Source: Halobacteriovorax sp. JY17 (lineage in GTDB: Bacteria; Bdellovibrionota; Bacteriovoracia; Bacteriovoracales; Bacteriovoracaceae). Taken from it: 64,000 nt of DNA. The notes beneath the pieces are model-generated. The model saw only the letters and a program-made list of their open reading frames with translations. It ran no database searches and was not told the origin of the DNA. The DNA is taken from assembly GCF_002753895.1 (NCBI RefSeq), contig NZ_NJER01000003.1, positions 1-64,000 on the forward strand, in the 5' to 3' direction. A program made the position numbers and the translations under genes. Shown here in pieces: positions 56,983 through 64,000 of the stretch. The first letter of the stretch is position 1; every line of letters starts with the position of its first letter.

Positions 56983-57774
56983 TTAATTATTCCATTTAAA
57001 TTGATTCATGCTGTCCCCACCTTCCATCCTCGGAGGGATTTTGTAGTTTTCACAACCTGTAAGGGGTATGGATTTTTCACGTACAACTTTCGCCATTCCA
57101 TTAAGCTCTATAAAATTAGAAAGTTTTGTTTTTCTCTCTTTGTTATAAAAAGCTATATCGACGTAATAATCTCCTCTAAGCTCTGTTCCACCGTTTAAAG
57201 ATGTATTGGAGTAATTAAACTCTTCTACTCTCACAAGTAATCTCTCCTCTTCAACTGGCGAAAGACTTAGCTTTGAAGAGAAAGGTTTTGCATCACCTAT
57301 TTCTACTTTTTCAATTAAGTAATCATGCTTAAAAGCAGGACACGGAAAGTTAGCAAATCTCGCCGATACAGTTGAAGCTGAATAGAGAATTCTAAAGCTT
57401 CCTTTTTTAAGCTGATTAATTCTCATGGCATTCTTCTGTCCAGGTAAAATAATTGGAACATAGAGATAACCAATTGTTTCATTTCTCATCATTCCCTTTC
57501 TCTTAACTTTTACAATCCAACTATCAACGCCAAATTTATCTACAAAGAAGCGAAGGTCTTTCGATTCAAACTGAGGAAAAGAGAATGTAACCTGTACGCC
57601 CCTAGAGATTGTGATATTTCGAAGGATTCCGGCCTTCCAAATAATTGGATCGATATCAGTAACTCCAGACGGTGTTGGCCTTATAGAAACCCTCTCACCA
57701 TCGTAGACAACTTCGGACTTCTTCTGACACGAAAATAATAATGCTAGAGAAAGTAATAAGAGGATTTTCTTCAT
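56983..57774 (-). CDS. Lipoprotein, unknown family
   Basis: A 263-residue protein with a lipoprotein signal (MKKILLLLSLALLFSCQKK, lipid-bearing Cys16). The mature part is beta-rich (VQVTFSFPQFESKDLRFF; TIGYLYVPIILPG; RGDYYVDIAFYNKE) with two further cysteines (FPCPAF; TGCENY). The Lys at +3 of the mature form neither requires nor excludes outer-membrane sorting. Its start lies 9 bases after the stop of the mannose-6-phosphate isomerase gene, so the two may share a transcript. I know no family. Confidence 0.75.
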   Translation of the reverse strand: MKKILLLLSLALLFSCQKKSEVVYDGERVSIRPTPSGVTDIDPIIWKAGILRNITISRGVQVTFSFPQFESKDLRFFVDKFGVDSWIVKVKRKGMMRNETIGYLYVPIILPGQKNAMRINQLKKGSFRILYSASTVSARFANFPCPAFKHDYLIEKVEIGDAKPFSSKLSLSPVEEERLLVRVEEFNYSNTSLNGGTELRGDYYVDIAFYNKERKTKLSNFIELNGMAKVVREKSIPLTGCENYKIPPRMEGGDSMNQFKWNN

Positions 57775-57783
57775 AAGCTTCTC

Positions 57784-58722
57784 CTACTTAATAACGAGAA
57801 AAATTCCTTTCCCAGAAACTTTAAAATTATTAGTACCTTCAAGAGGCATTAGTGCTGCTTCATATTGTCTTAGTAAATATTTCTCAGAATTACGCTTAAT
57901 GGAAATCTCTCCTTCTAACACAAGTATAGAAGAGATTCTTTCTCCAAAGCTTAATTCTAATTCAGACTCTTCCACTTTATTATAGCTATATAACTCAAAA
58001 TCACTGAGTTCTAGAAGTTTTAGATCATTAGCAAATATATTATTTTGAATTTTAAAATTTAGAGGATGATTAAATTCCTCATCAAATCGGATAACATCGA
58101 GAGACTTATCAATGTGCAACTCTCTTGCCTCACCGTTTTTACCAGACTTATTCCCATCCCAAAGTCTATTCCAATCCCAAACTCTATAAGTAATATCAGA
58201 GCACTGCTGAACTTCAGCTAGAAATACATCTTTTCCAATTGCATGAATTGTTCCTGCGGGAACATAGAAGAAGTCCCCTCTACTGACTGGATAGAATTTT
58301 AAAGAAAGGGAGAGATCTTCTTTTTTTTCTAAAGATTCTTTCAAAGAATTTTTCGTGATCCCATTTTTCAACCCAAGATATATTCCTGCTCCTTCCTTAG
58401 CGTCTAGAATAACCCAGCATTCGGATTTCCCTTTTGAGTTTTCAAATTTTTGAGCATACTCATCCCCTGGGTGAACCTGAACAGATAGATTTTCTGATGT
58501 ATCAATAAGTTTAACGAGATAAGGAATTTCTTCTAGATTTGAAACTTCATTAAGTGGTCCGTAACTACTCAGTGATGGCCCGTCTTTATGTGCTGAAATT
58601 TCCCAAGTCTCTCCAACTGGATCTTGGCCTTCGCTCACTTCAATATTTTTTATACTTGAAAGCAGCGACCCTCCCCAAACTTTATGGGAAGCATGTGGTT
58701 TCAAAGGGATAATAGACTTCAT
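57784..58722 (-). CDS. manA: Mannose-6-phosphate isomerase, type I
   Basis: A 312-residue zinc enzyme that interconverts fructose 6-phosphate and mannose 6-phosphate, feeding GDP-mannose and surface sugars or mannose use. The metal-binding and catalytic stretches are present: LSVQVHPGDEYAQ (Gln and His), KSECWVILDA (Glu), FYVPAGTIHAIG (His) and VQQCSDITYRVWDWNR. The length fits the short bacterial form that resembles Bacillus ManA more than the about 390-residue enteric form. It is cytoplasmic and lies 9 bases upstream of the lipoprotein gene. Confidence 0.92.
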   Translation of the reverse strand: MKSIIPLKPHASHKVWGGSLLSSIKNIEVSEGQDPVGETWEISAHKDGPSLSSYGPLNEVSNLEEIPYLVKLIDTSENLSVQVHPGDEYAQKFENSKGKSECWVILDAKEGAGIYLGLKNGITKNSLKESLEKKEDLSLSLKFYPVSRGDFFYVPAGTIHAIGKDVFLAEVQQCSDITYRVWDWNRLWDGNKSGKNGEARELHIDKSLDVIRFDEEFNHPLNFKIQNNIFANDLKLLELSDFELYSYNKVEESELELSFGERISSILVLEGEISIKRNSEKYLLRQYEAALMPLEGTNNFKVSGKGIFLVIK

Positions 58723-58882
58723 TTATAACCTCTTAATATCATGATACTGATAACATGATTTCTTGTCACTTTTATGAGCTTTTTTTCTTACTTCTATTTT
58801 TCATTTCTTCCCTAACATGCTGAAAAAAGAAGAATATACCAAGTCTTCACTTTGTATTCAAAATCACGGGTTAAAATAACAC

Positions 58883-59563
58883 ATGGAAACTTTAAAACTT
58901 CCCGTTCTACCTATTCCAAATGTTGTTCTCTACGCTAGAACATCTCTACCTATTTATATTTTAGAGCCTGTTTATATAGATATGATCAAAACCTGTATTA
59001 AAGAAAATACTCCCTTGGCCATCAGTAAGGCCTTTGAGATTGATAGACATAGCCTCAGAGGTCGATACTCCCCCTCTACAATTTGTGGTTACGGTAGACC
59101 TATTATCTTAGAAGAAAATATTGATGGGACTTTAAAAGTTCTCATCAAGGCAATTGGCAGAGTTCGTCTCTTGAATATTGAGCAAAACCTTCCCTATCTT
59201 ATCTATCAGGCCGAAATATATTGTGACAGAATTGAATCTGAAAAACTTCACGGACCTCAAATTCAAAATTTGAAAAAATTATTAGATAATTGGTTAGAAA
59301 TAAATATTTTAGATTCATTTGAAAGAGAGACTTTTACAAACTCTCTTACTAGTATTTATCATGTTATAGATTATATTTGTATGTTCTTAGTACAAGATCC
59401 TGATCTAAGACAACTTCTCCTAGAGAATAATTCCCTCTTTGAAAGAGTTCAACTTTTAAATTCACTCTTTGAAAAGCCCTCTCAATTTGAAGAGAGCTCA
59501 ATCGTTGTTTCTGCAATAAAGAGATACGAGGAGATTGAAAAAACCTCTCGTATAGCACATTAG
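58883..59563 (+). CDS. Stand-alone Lon N-terminal (substrate-binding) domain protein
   Basis: A 226-residue protein made only of the Lon substrate-binding domain: LPVLPIPNVVLYARTSLPIYILEPVYIDMI is the diagnostic opening, then a central beta half (SPSTICGYGRPIILEENIDGTLKVLIKAIGRVRLL) and a helical half. It has no ATPase or protease region. Stand-alone copies are common in bacteria, and their role is unclear; protein binding or a cereblon-like fold is possible. Its end overlaps the convergent SEC59-type gene by 4 bp. Confidence 0.88.
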   Translation: METLKLPVLPIPNVVLYARTSLPIYILEPVYIDMIKTCIKENTPLAISKAFEIDRHSLRGRYSPSTICGYGRPIILEENIDGTLKVLIKAIGRVRLLNIEQNLPYLIYQAEIYCDRIESEKLHGPQIQNLKKLLDNWLEINILDSFERETFTNSLTSIYHVIDYICMFLVQDPDLRQLLLENNSLFERVQLLNSLFEKPSQFEESSIVVSAIKRYEEIEKTSRIAH

Positions 59564-60207
59564 AAAATTGGAATAACTAAATTAACAATAGTTAAACCTA
59601 AACCTGAAAGAACAGGAATTGTTAAGTTGTCATCAAAGAGAACACTACACAGCTCTGAAAGTGCTCCAATAGCCCCGGCCAAAATACTAAAGACCAAGAG
59701 ATCTACACCTGGCTTATAGAAATAGCTTCCGTATCCAAAAGTTAAAATATAACAAACTAAAAATCCTGCCACACAACCTTGAACTGATTTATTTGAAATG
59801 ATTTTATCTTTTCCATAAAGAATTCCGACAAAAGAACTTATAGGATCAGCGAAAATAAGAAATAAGATAGATAGAATCGCGACCTTCTCCTCAAAGAGCA
59901 GAAGAGAAATGGCAGCCCCAAGAGCATAGAATGGAAATCCACTCAAAGAATTCCTCTCTGATTCACGCATAAATGGTTTCATAAATTTTAAGACAATTGT
60001 ATTCACTGATGAGAAGTTTAATCTTACAAATTCAACTAATAGAGCAGCAATACCCAATATAAGTAGAAACATTCCTGTCTGAGAAGTGGCTAACCCAAAT
60101 TGATTATGAACAGAAAGACCGACTAGGCCAGTTCCCATATGCCACAACTTTCTTGTTAGATGAATTTCAGAGCGCAATGCCAACGTACTTCTAATATCTG
60201 TACTCAT
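59560..60207 (-). CDS. SEC59/DGK1/VTE5-type diacylglycerol or polyprenol kinase family protein
   Basis: A 215-residue integral membrane protein with about six hydrophobic helices. TRKLWHMGTGLVGL near the start, FADPISSFVGILYGKDKI in the middle and ELCSVLFDDNLTIPVLSGLGL at the end are marks of the family that includes CTP-dependent dolichol, diacylglycerol and phytol kinases and is related to phosphatidate cytidylyltransferase. It likely phosphorylates a lipid alcohol using a nucleotide triphosphate. The exact substrate cannot be told from sequence. It is divergent from the FlhG-like gene. Confidence 0.82.
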   Translation of the reverse strand: MSTDIRSTLALRSEIHLTRKLWHMGTGLVGLSVHNQFGLATSQTGMFLLILGIAALLVEFVRLNFSSVNTIVLKFMKPFMRESERNSLSGFPFYALGAAISLLLFEEKVAILSILFLIFADPISSFVGILYGKDKIISNKSVQGCVAGFLVCYILTFGYGSYFYKPGVDLLVFSILAGAIGALSELCSVLFDDNLTIPVLSGLGLTIVNLVIPIF

Positions 60208-60396
60208 AAGAGACCTCCTCTAAATCGAATGCAGTCTAGCGACCATTACTTAGACTGTCTATACCTCAGCAAAACATTCAACTATTTGTATTTACTTATA
60301 AAAACTTAACTAAAGACACGATTTAAACCACATAAAGCCTTACATATTGAAATTTCTTTTCTATAATTAAGAGAATTTTCAGGGATAGAAAAATAT

Positions 60397-61335
60397 ATGC
60401 AAAATACAACACAAGATGTTCACGACATATTAGACTCAACGCGAAAAACAAAAATCTGGGCCATTGGTGGCGGAAAAGGTGGCGTTGGAAAGAGCTTAGT
60501 TACAGCAAACCTCTCTATTTGTTTAGCGCTTATGGGGTATAAAGTTGTAACTATTGACCTAGATTTAGGTGGAGCCAACTTACACACATGTCTAGGAATG
60601 CCAATTCCAGAGAGAACCCTTTCAGATTATCTAACAAAGAAAGTGAGAGACTTGAGCGAAGTTGTTACTCAGACACCAATTCCAAATCTATCAATAATTA
60701 GTGGCGCTCAAGATGATGTAGGTATTGCAAACTTAAAACAAATGCAAAAGGCCAAGATCATAAGTAAGGTCACTTCCCTTGATGCTGACTACGTGCTCTT
60801 TGACTTAGGTGCTGGAACTACATTTAATACACTGGACTTCTTCATCTCTGCAGATCAAGGAATTCTAACAGCACTGCCAGAGCCAACGAGTATTGAAAAT
60901 ACATATCGATTTATCAAAAGTATTTACCATAGAAAATTAAATATGGTTGAAGACCTCTTAGAGGTCGGCCCACTCATTGACCAGGCCATGAACGCCAAAA
61001 TTTCACAGAACTCCACTCCTGCAGATTTAATCTCAAGAGTAATTGAAATCAATCCAGAAATTGGGCACAAGCTTAAGATGGAGATTGAAAGACTTTCTCC
61101 TAAACTCATAATTAATCAAGTAAGAACACAGGCCGATATAGACATTGGCTTTTCAATGAAAATCATTTGTAGAAAATACTTTGGAATCAATTTAGACTAT
61201 GTTGGATTTCTCGATTACGACGCCACTGTTTGGCAAAGTGTAAAACGAAGAAAACCTCTACTTATGGAATTCCCTAATTCTGCTCTAGTTAATAATTTTG
61301 ATAAAATTGTTCATAGACTTCTAAATATATCTTAA
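60397..61335 (+). CDS. FlhG/MinD-like P-loop ATPase
   Basis: A 312-residue member of the MinD/ParA family. The deviant Walker A motif IGGGKGGVGKSLVT, the DLDLGGANLHTCLG switch and DYVLFDLGAGT (Walker B with D-x-G-x-G) are all present, and RYFGINLDYVG-like VCRKYFGINLDYVG text near the end is typical of FlhG/YlxH. Such ATPases position polar flagella or other polar structures. There is no flagellar gene nearby, so a role in cell polarity or division of a polar organelle is inferred. It is the first gene of a plus-strand run, 16 bases before the next gene. Confidence 0.85.
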   Translation: MQNTTQDVHDILDSTRKTKIWAIGGGKGGVGKSLVTANLSICLALMGYKVVTIDLDLGGANLHTCLGMPIPERTLSDYLTKKVRDLSEVVTQTPIPNLSIISGAQDDVGIANLKQMQKAKIISKVTSLDADYVLFDLGAGTTFNTLDFFISADQGILTALPEPTSIENTYRFIKSIYHRKLNMVEDLLEVGPLIDQAMNAKISQNSTPADLISRVIEINPEIGHKLKMEIERLSPKLIINQVRTQADIDIGFSMKIICRKYFGINLDYVGFLDYDATVWQSVKRRKPLLMEFPNSALVNNFDKIVHRLLNIS

Positions 61336-61351
61336 GGAAGAGGTAATATAA

Positions 61352-62032
61352 TTGGAAAAGCAAAAAAACTATTATGATGTTCTCGAGATCCCTCCAACGG
61401 CTTCTCAAGAAGAAATACAACAAGGCTACGTTAGGGCTAAGAATGCTTACTCACTCGACTCTCTAGCTCTTTATTCCCTAATGACTAAAGATGAGTGTGA
61501 CTCAATTCTAAATCTCATCGAAGAAGCTTATAGCATTATTAGTGATCCCATGAAGAGACAACAATACGATGAAGCTCGTGGGCTTAATAAAGATTTCAAC
61601 TATCATGAAAGACTTAGAGCTTCCGATAATTTCAAACGTAATGATTCTCCAGACTCTAAGCTTGATGCTCAACTCGGAACAGACAAAACTCCAAACGAAG
61701 GTAATGTAAAAAGAATCGTTGCAAGTAAGAAGTTCGCTCTCGATTATCAAGAAAATCCTGAAATGGAAGAACGAATCACTCAAACAATTGACTATACAGG
61801 AGACTTTCTAAAGGAAGTTAGAGAGTACAAGAATGTTGATATTCTTAGAATGAGTGAGATGACAAAGGTCTCTAAGACATACTTAAAATATATTGAAGAT
61901 GAAGCAATTACAAAACTTCCTGCGACCGTTTACGTTAGAGGTTTTGTTTATCAATATGCAAAGTGCTTAAAGCTAAATCCAGAAATGGTTGCTTCTTCAT
62001 ATCTAAATAGAATTAAAGAATTAAAAGGATAA
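61352..62032 (+). CDS. Degenerate J-domain protein with RodZ-like HTH
   Basis: A 226-residue fusion. Residues 5-75 resemble a DnaJ domain (NYYDVLEIPPTASQEEIQQGY; AYSIISDPMKRQQYDEARG), but the His-Pro-Asp triad between helices 2 and 3 is replaced by Ser-Leu-Asp (NAYSLDS), so it should not stimulate DnaK. Residues about 150-220 are a RodZ-type helix-turn-helix (LKEVREYKNVDILRMSEMTKVSKTYLKYIEDE; LPATVYVRGFVYQYAKCLKLN). It has no membrane helix, unlike RodZ. Start is TTG with a GGAAGAGG site. It follows the FlhG-like ATPase, suggesting a joint role in cell shape or polarity. Confidence 0.82.
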   Translation: MEKQKNYYDVLEIPPTASQEEIQQGYVRAKNAYSLDSLALYSLMTKDECDSILNLIEEAYSIISDPMKRQQYDEARGLNKDFNYHERLRASDNFKRNDSPDSKLDAQLGTDKTPNEGNVKRIVASKKFALDYQENPEMEERITQTIDYTGDFLKEVREYKNVDILRMSEMTKVSKTYLKYIEDEAITKLPATVYVRGFVYQYAKCLKLNPEMVASSYLNRIKELKG

Positions 62033-62035
62033 CCT

Positions 62036-63019
62036 ATGCCTACTCCTCAAGATGGTGAAACATTTACTTTTACTATATCTGAGGAGGATAAAGAGAACTT
62101 TAAGCGTCTTGATCAATTCCTCTCTGAAAAGTTAGTAGATCAAAGTCGATCTTTTATAAAAATGCTCTATGAAAAAGGGCATATCACTTCTGAAAACTCC
62201 AAGAAGAAAATTGAATTAAAGAAATTTCCAGAGGTAGGAACAGTCATTAATGTTCTAGTTCCTCCTCCAGCACCTGCTGATGCTCAGCCCGAAAATATCC
62301 CTCTTGATATTCTCTTTGAAGATGAGCACCTTATCATTGTAAATAAAGTTGCCGGAATGGTTGTTCACCCTGCTCCTGGTAATTACACAGGAACCTTGGT
62401 CAACGCTATTCTCTTTCACTGCAAAGACTTAAAAGGAGTTGGAGATCAGAGAAGGCCGGGTATTGTTCATCGTCTCGATAAGGGAACTTCAGGTGTAATG
62501 GTGGTTGCCAAGAATCAAAAATGCCATGAGGGCCTTGTTGAACTCTTTAGCAGCCATGACATCGAAAGAAAGTATGAATGTATTGCTATGGGAAAGTCTT
62601 TTCCATCAGGCGGAAAACTCGAATCAAATATAGGAAGGCATCCTCAAAATAGATTGAAAATGTCAATCGATTCTAAAGTTGGTAAGCACGCTTTAACCCA
62701 CTACCGCGTCTTATGTCAGTATGACAAAATTGCTCATGTTGAATTGAAACTTGAAACAGGAAGAACACATCAAATTAGAGTTCACTTAAGTCAACTACTG
62801 CATAGACCTATTCTCTGTGACTCTCTCTACGGAAATCCAAAAGAGCATCTGCAAAGAGTTGGACCTGACTTAGCTAAAATAATTGGAAAGTATGAATATC
62901 CCTTCTTACATGCAAAAGAATTGGGATTTATTCACCCTATTACAAAAGAGGAATTGAACTTCCAATCTCCTCCTCCAAAAATATTTCAAGAGATACTTCA
63001 TCACTTAAATGGAAATTAA
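62036..63019 (+). CDS. rluD: 23S rRNA pseudouridine synthase RluD-like
   Basis: A 327-residue RluA-family enzyme with an N-terminal S4 RNA-binding domain (residues 22-85; RLDQFLSEKLVDQSRSFIKML) and the catalytic domain. Catalytic Asp148 lies in PGIVHRLDKGTSG, and VELKLETGRTHQIRVHLS is the second family motif. The layout matches RluD, which modifies uridines in helix 69 of 23S rRNA, although RluC/RluB-like targets cannot be excluded. It starts 3 bases after the previous stop and overlaps or adjoins the YfiH gene. Confidence 0.9.
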   Translation: MPTPQDGETFTFTISEEDKENFKRLDQFLSEKLVDQSRSFIKMLYEKGHITSENSKKKIELKKFPEVGTVINVLVPPPAPADAQPENIPLDILFEDEHLIIVNKVAGMVVHPAPGNYTGTLVNAILFHCKDLKGVGDQRRPGIVHRLDKGTSGVMVVAKNQKCHEGLVELFSSHDIERKYECIAMGKSFPSGGKLESNIGRHPQNRLKMSIDSKVGKHALTHYRVLCQYDKIAHVELKLETGRTHQIRVHLSQLLHRPILCDSLYGNPKEHLQRVGPDLAKIIGKYEYPFLHAKELGFIHPITKEELNFQSPPPKIFQEILHHLNGN

Positions 63020-63020
63020 A

Positions 63021-63605
63021 ATGATTCTTCCTCAGTACTCATATGAAACATTGGGATATGTATTTGAAGTCTGGGACCACCGACCAAAGATAGAAGGTCT
63101 CATTAGTGTTGATCAAGTCCACGGCAGCGCCATAAAAAATTTTCAAGAGATAGCCATAGACAGCGAGGCCGATGGAATTATATCCCTTGATGGCTCTCCA
63201 ATGGCAATTAAAACAGCGGACTGTCTTCCCGTGGCCTTCATTTCTAAAAGTGGTACTGCATTAATACATGCTGGCTGGAAAGGTCTTGAAAATAAAATCC
63301 TTTTAAGCGACGACATAAGAGACTTAAATCCAATAAAAATTCTTATTGGACCACACATAAGAGCAGGTAGCTATGAAGTCTCGTTAGAGTTTACAAAGAA
63401 TTTTCCAAATTCTAACAATTTTAAAGAGATTAACGGTAGAATACTATTTGATATGTCTAAAGAAGCTATAAATCAACTCGAAGAGTTCTACCCTCTGGCC
63501 GAAATAGTTGACTGCGAAATAGATACTTTTAACGATTCTCGTTTTTATAGTTATAGAAATGGTGACCTAGAAAAAAGAAATTGGAATATCTTAAGAAAAA
63601 TATAG
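63021..63605 (+). CDS. YfiH/PgeF-type polyphenol oxidase (laccase-domain) protein
   Basis: A 194-residue protein of the YfiH family, which clears mis-made peptidoglycan precursors (UDP-MurNAc-Ser) or acts on purine nucleosides. The metal-site motifs are VDQVHGS, KTADCLPVAFI (Cys), IHAGWKGLE (His) and DSRFYSYRNG. It is 40-50 residues shorter than the usual form because the N-terminal part between LPQYS and the DQVHG motif is reduced, yet all metal ligands remain. The ATG at 63021 is preferred because MILPQ matches the family start; 63009 is possible. It is in the run that includes RluD, its common neighbour in many bacteria. Confidence 0.88.
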   Translation: MILPQYSYETLGYVFEVWDHRPKIEGLISVDQVHGSAIKNFQEIAIDSEADGIISLDGSPMAIKTADCLPVAFISKSGTALIHAGWKGLENKILLSDDIRDLNPIKILIGPHIRAGSYEVSLEFTKNFPNSNNFKEINGRILFDMSKEAINQLEEFYPLAEIVDCEIDTFNDSRFYSYRNGDLEKRNWNILRKI

Positions 63606-63613
63606 GAGAACAA

Positions 63614-64000
63614 ATGGAAAAGAAATCATTCTACAAAAATGGGCCCTTCAATGCTCATATTATTTTAGGGGCCATCGCTATTGCAATGATTGGTGTATCA
63701 ATTTACTTAACGAATCACTACTTCGGAGTAAAGTTTCCAACTAGTATTACTGATGCTTCAGGTATGTGTAATATAAACTCTTTCTTCAACTGTGATACGA
63801 CAACCAACTCTCCGGCCTCTAATATTGCAGGTGTTCCTATTTCCATATTTGGAGTTTTAATCGGCGCATTCTTAATGGCAGGTTTTCTATTTAAAAATGA
63901 AGAAGTCGAAGGAACCAATCACCTTATTTTACTTGTTAATGGTGTTGGATGTTTAATTCTCTTTTTATACTCATTAATTGCTCTTGGTGGACTATGCCCA
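63614..64000 (+). CDS. VKOR-family membrane protein (partial, runs off the window)
   Basis: The first 129 codons of a membrane protein, too near the edge to be complete. After an AGGAGA site (63604-63609) the ATG at 63614 opens the frame, with membrane helices AHIILGAIAIAMIGVSIYL, VPISIFGVLIGAFLMAGFLF and LILLVNGVGCLILFLYSLIAL. The MCNINSFFNCDTTTNS segment with two cysteines and a serine-rich turn matches the loop of bacterial vitamin K epoxide reductases, which reoxidise disulfide-forming partners. The C-x-x-C quinone site is expected just after the last visible residues (GGLCP). It likely supports disulfide formation in the many exported cysteine proteins here. Confidence 0.85.
   Translation, partial: MEKKSFYKNGPFNAHIILGAIAIAMIGVSIYLTNHYFGVKFPTSITDASGMCNINSFFNCDTTTNSPASNIAGVPISIFGVLIGAFLMAGFLFKNEEVEGTNHLILLVNGVGCLILFLYSLIALGGLCP

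Overview
The window is AT-rich, gene-dense bacterial DNA with short intergenic gaps, many TTG starts, frequent ATGA/TAATG stop-start overlaps and an unusually high share of exported proteins of unknown family. The mix points to the Bdellovibrionota, most likely a marine Bacteriovoracales such as Halobacteriovorax: several small SBP_bac_3-like periplasmic proteins, many histidine kinases and receivers, an FlhG-like ATPase followed by a J-domain/RodZ-HTH fusion, a FecR protein with long repeats, and giant secreted orphans. This is inferred from gene content. There is no rRNA or tRNA gene, no CRISPR array and no recognisable insertion sequence.

Region by region. 1-470: a cut-off membrane-protein tail and a decayed binding-protein gene. 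491-5108 (minus): an S9 peptidase split by a frameshift, a pseudoazurin, and a catalase-peroxidase carrying a lipoprotein signal. 5337-7511: a GST-like protein and small exported proteins. 7537-13051: a marR-tolC-adaptor-RND operon with a paired operator; the pump lacks the usual proton-relay aspartates and the adaptor lacks its lipoyl and hairpin parts. 13157-17320: binding protein, Bcr/CflA exporter, DUF4442 protein, barrel-like protein and PAP2 phosphatase. 17317-22250 (minus): a signalling operon of SpoIIE phosphatase/anti-sigma-kinase fusion, STAS plus zinc ribbon, histidine kinase and receiver. 22339-28169: three surface-type proteins (FecR with Fn3-like repeats, glycine-rich, collagen-like).

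28454-36828: an Hpt-receiver protein, a patatin with a barrel-like tail, a xanthine dehydrogenase operon (xdhA-xdhB-xdhC) and a TruC-like pseudouridine synthase. 36752-50037: a block of exported proteins, including an EEP-fold nuclease-like enzyme, orphans of 1329 and 1568 residues, a 333-residue protein and a low-complexity Arg/Tyr/Asp-rich protein. 50233-55502: acyl-CoA ligase, a DUF5522 protein, and a coupled hybrid kinase-AlkC-GIY-YIG set. 55878-60207: small exported proteins, mannose-6-phosphate isomerase, a Lon N-terminal domain protein and a SEC59/DGK-type membrane enzyme. 60397-64000 (plus): FlhG-like ATPase, J-like/RodZ-HTH protein, RluD, YfiH and a VKOR protein cut by the window end.

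Two intergenic regions (about 51997-52146 plus, about 55641-55870 minus) hold strong stem-loops ending in factor-independent terminators and look like unannotated RNAs. The points most worth following are the altered RND pump, the partner-switching operon, the secreted giant-protein block and the two RNA candidates.
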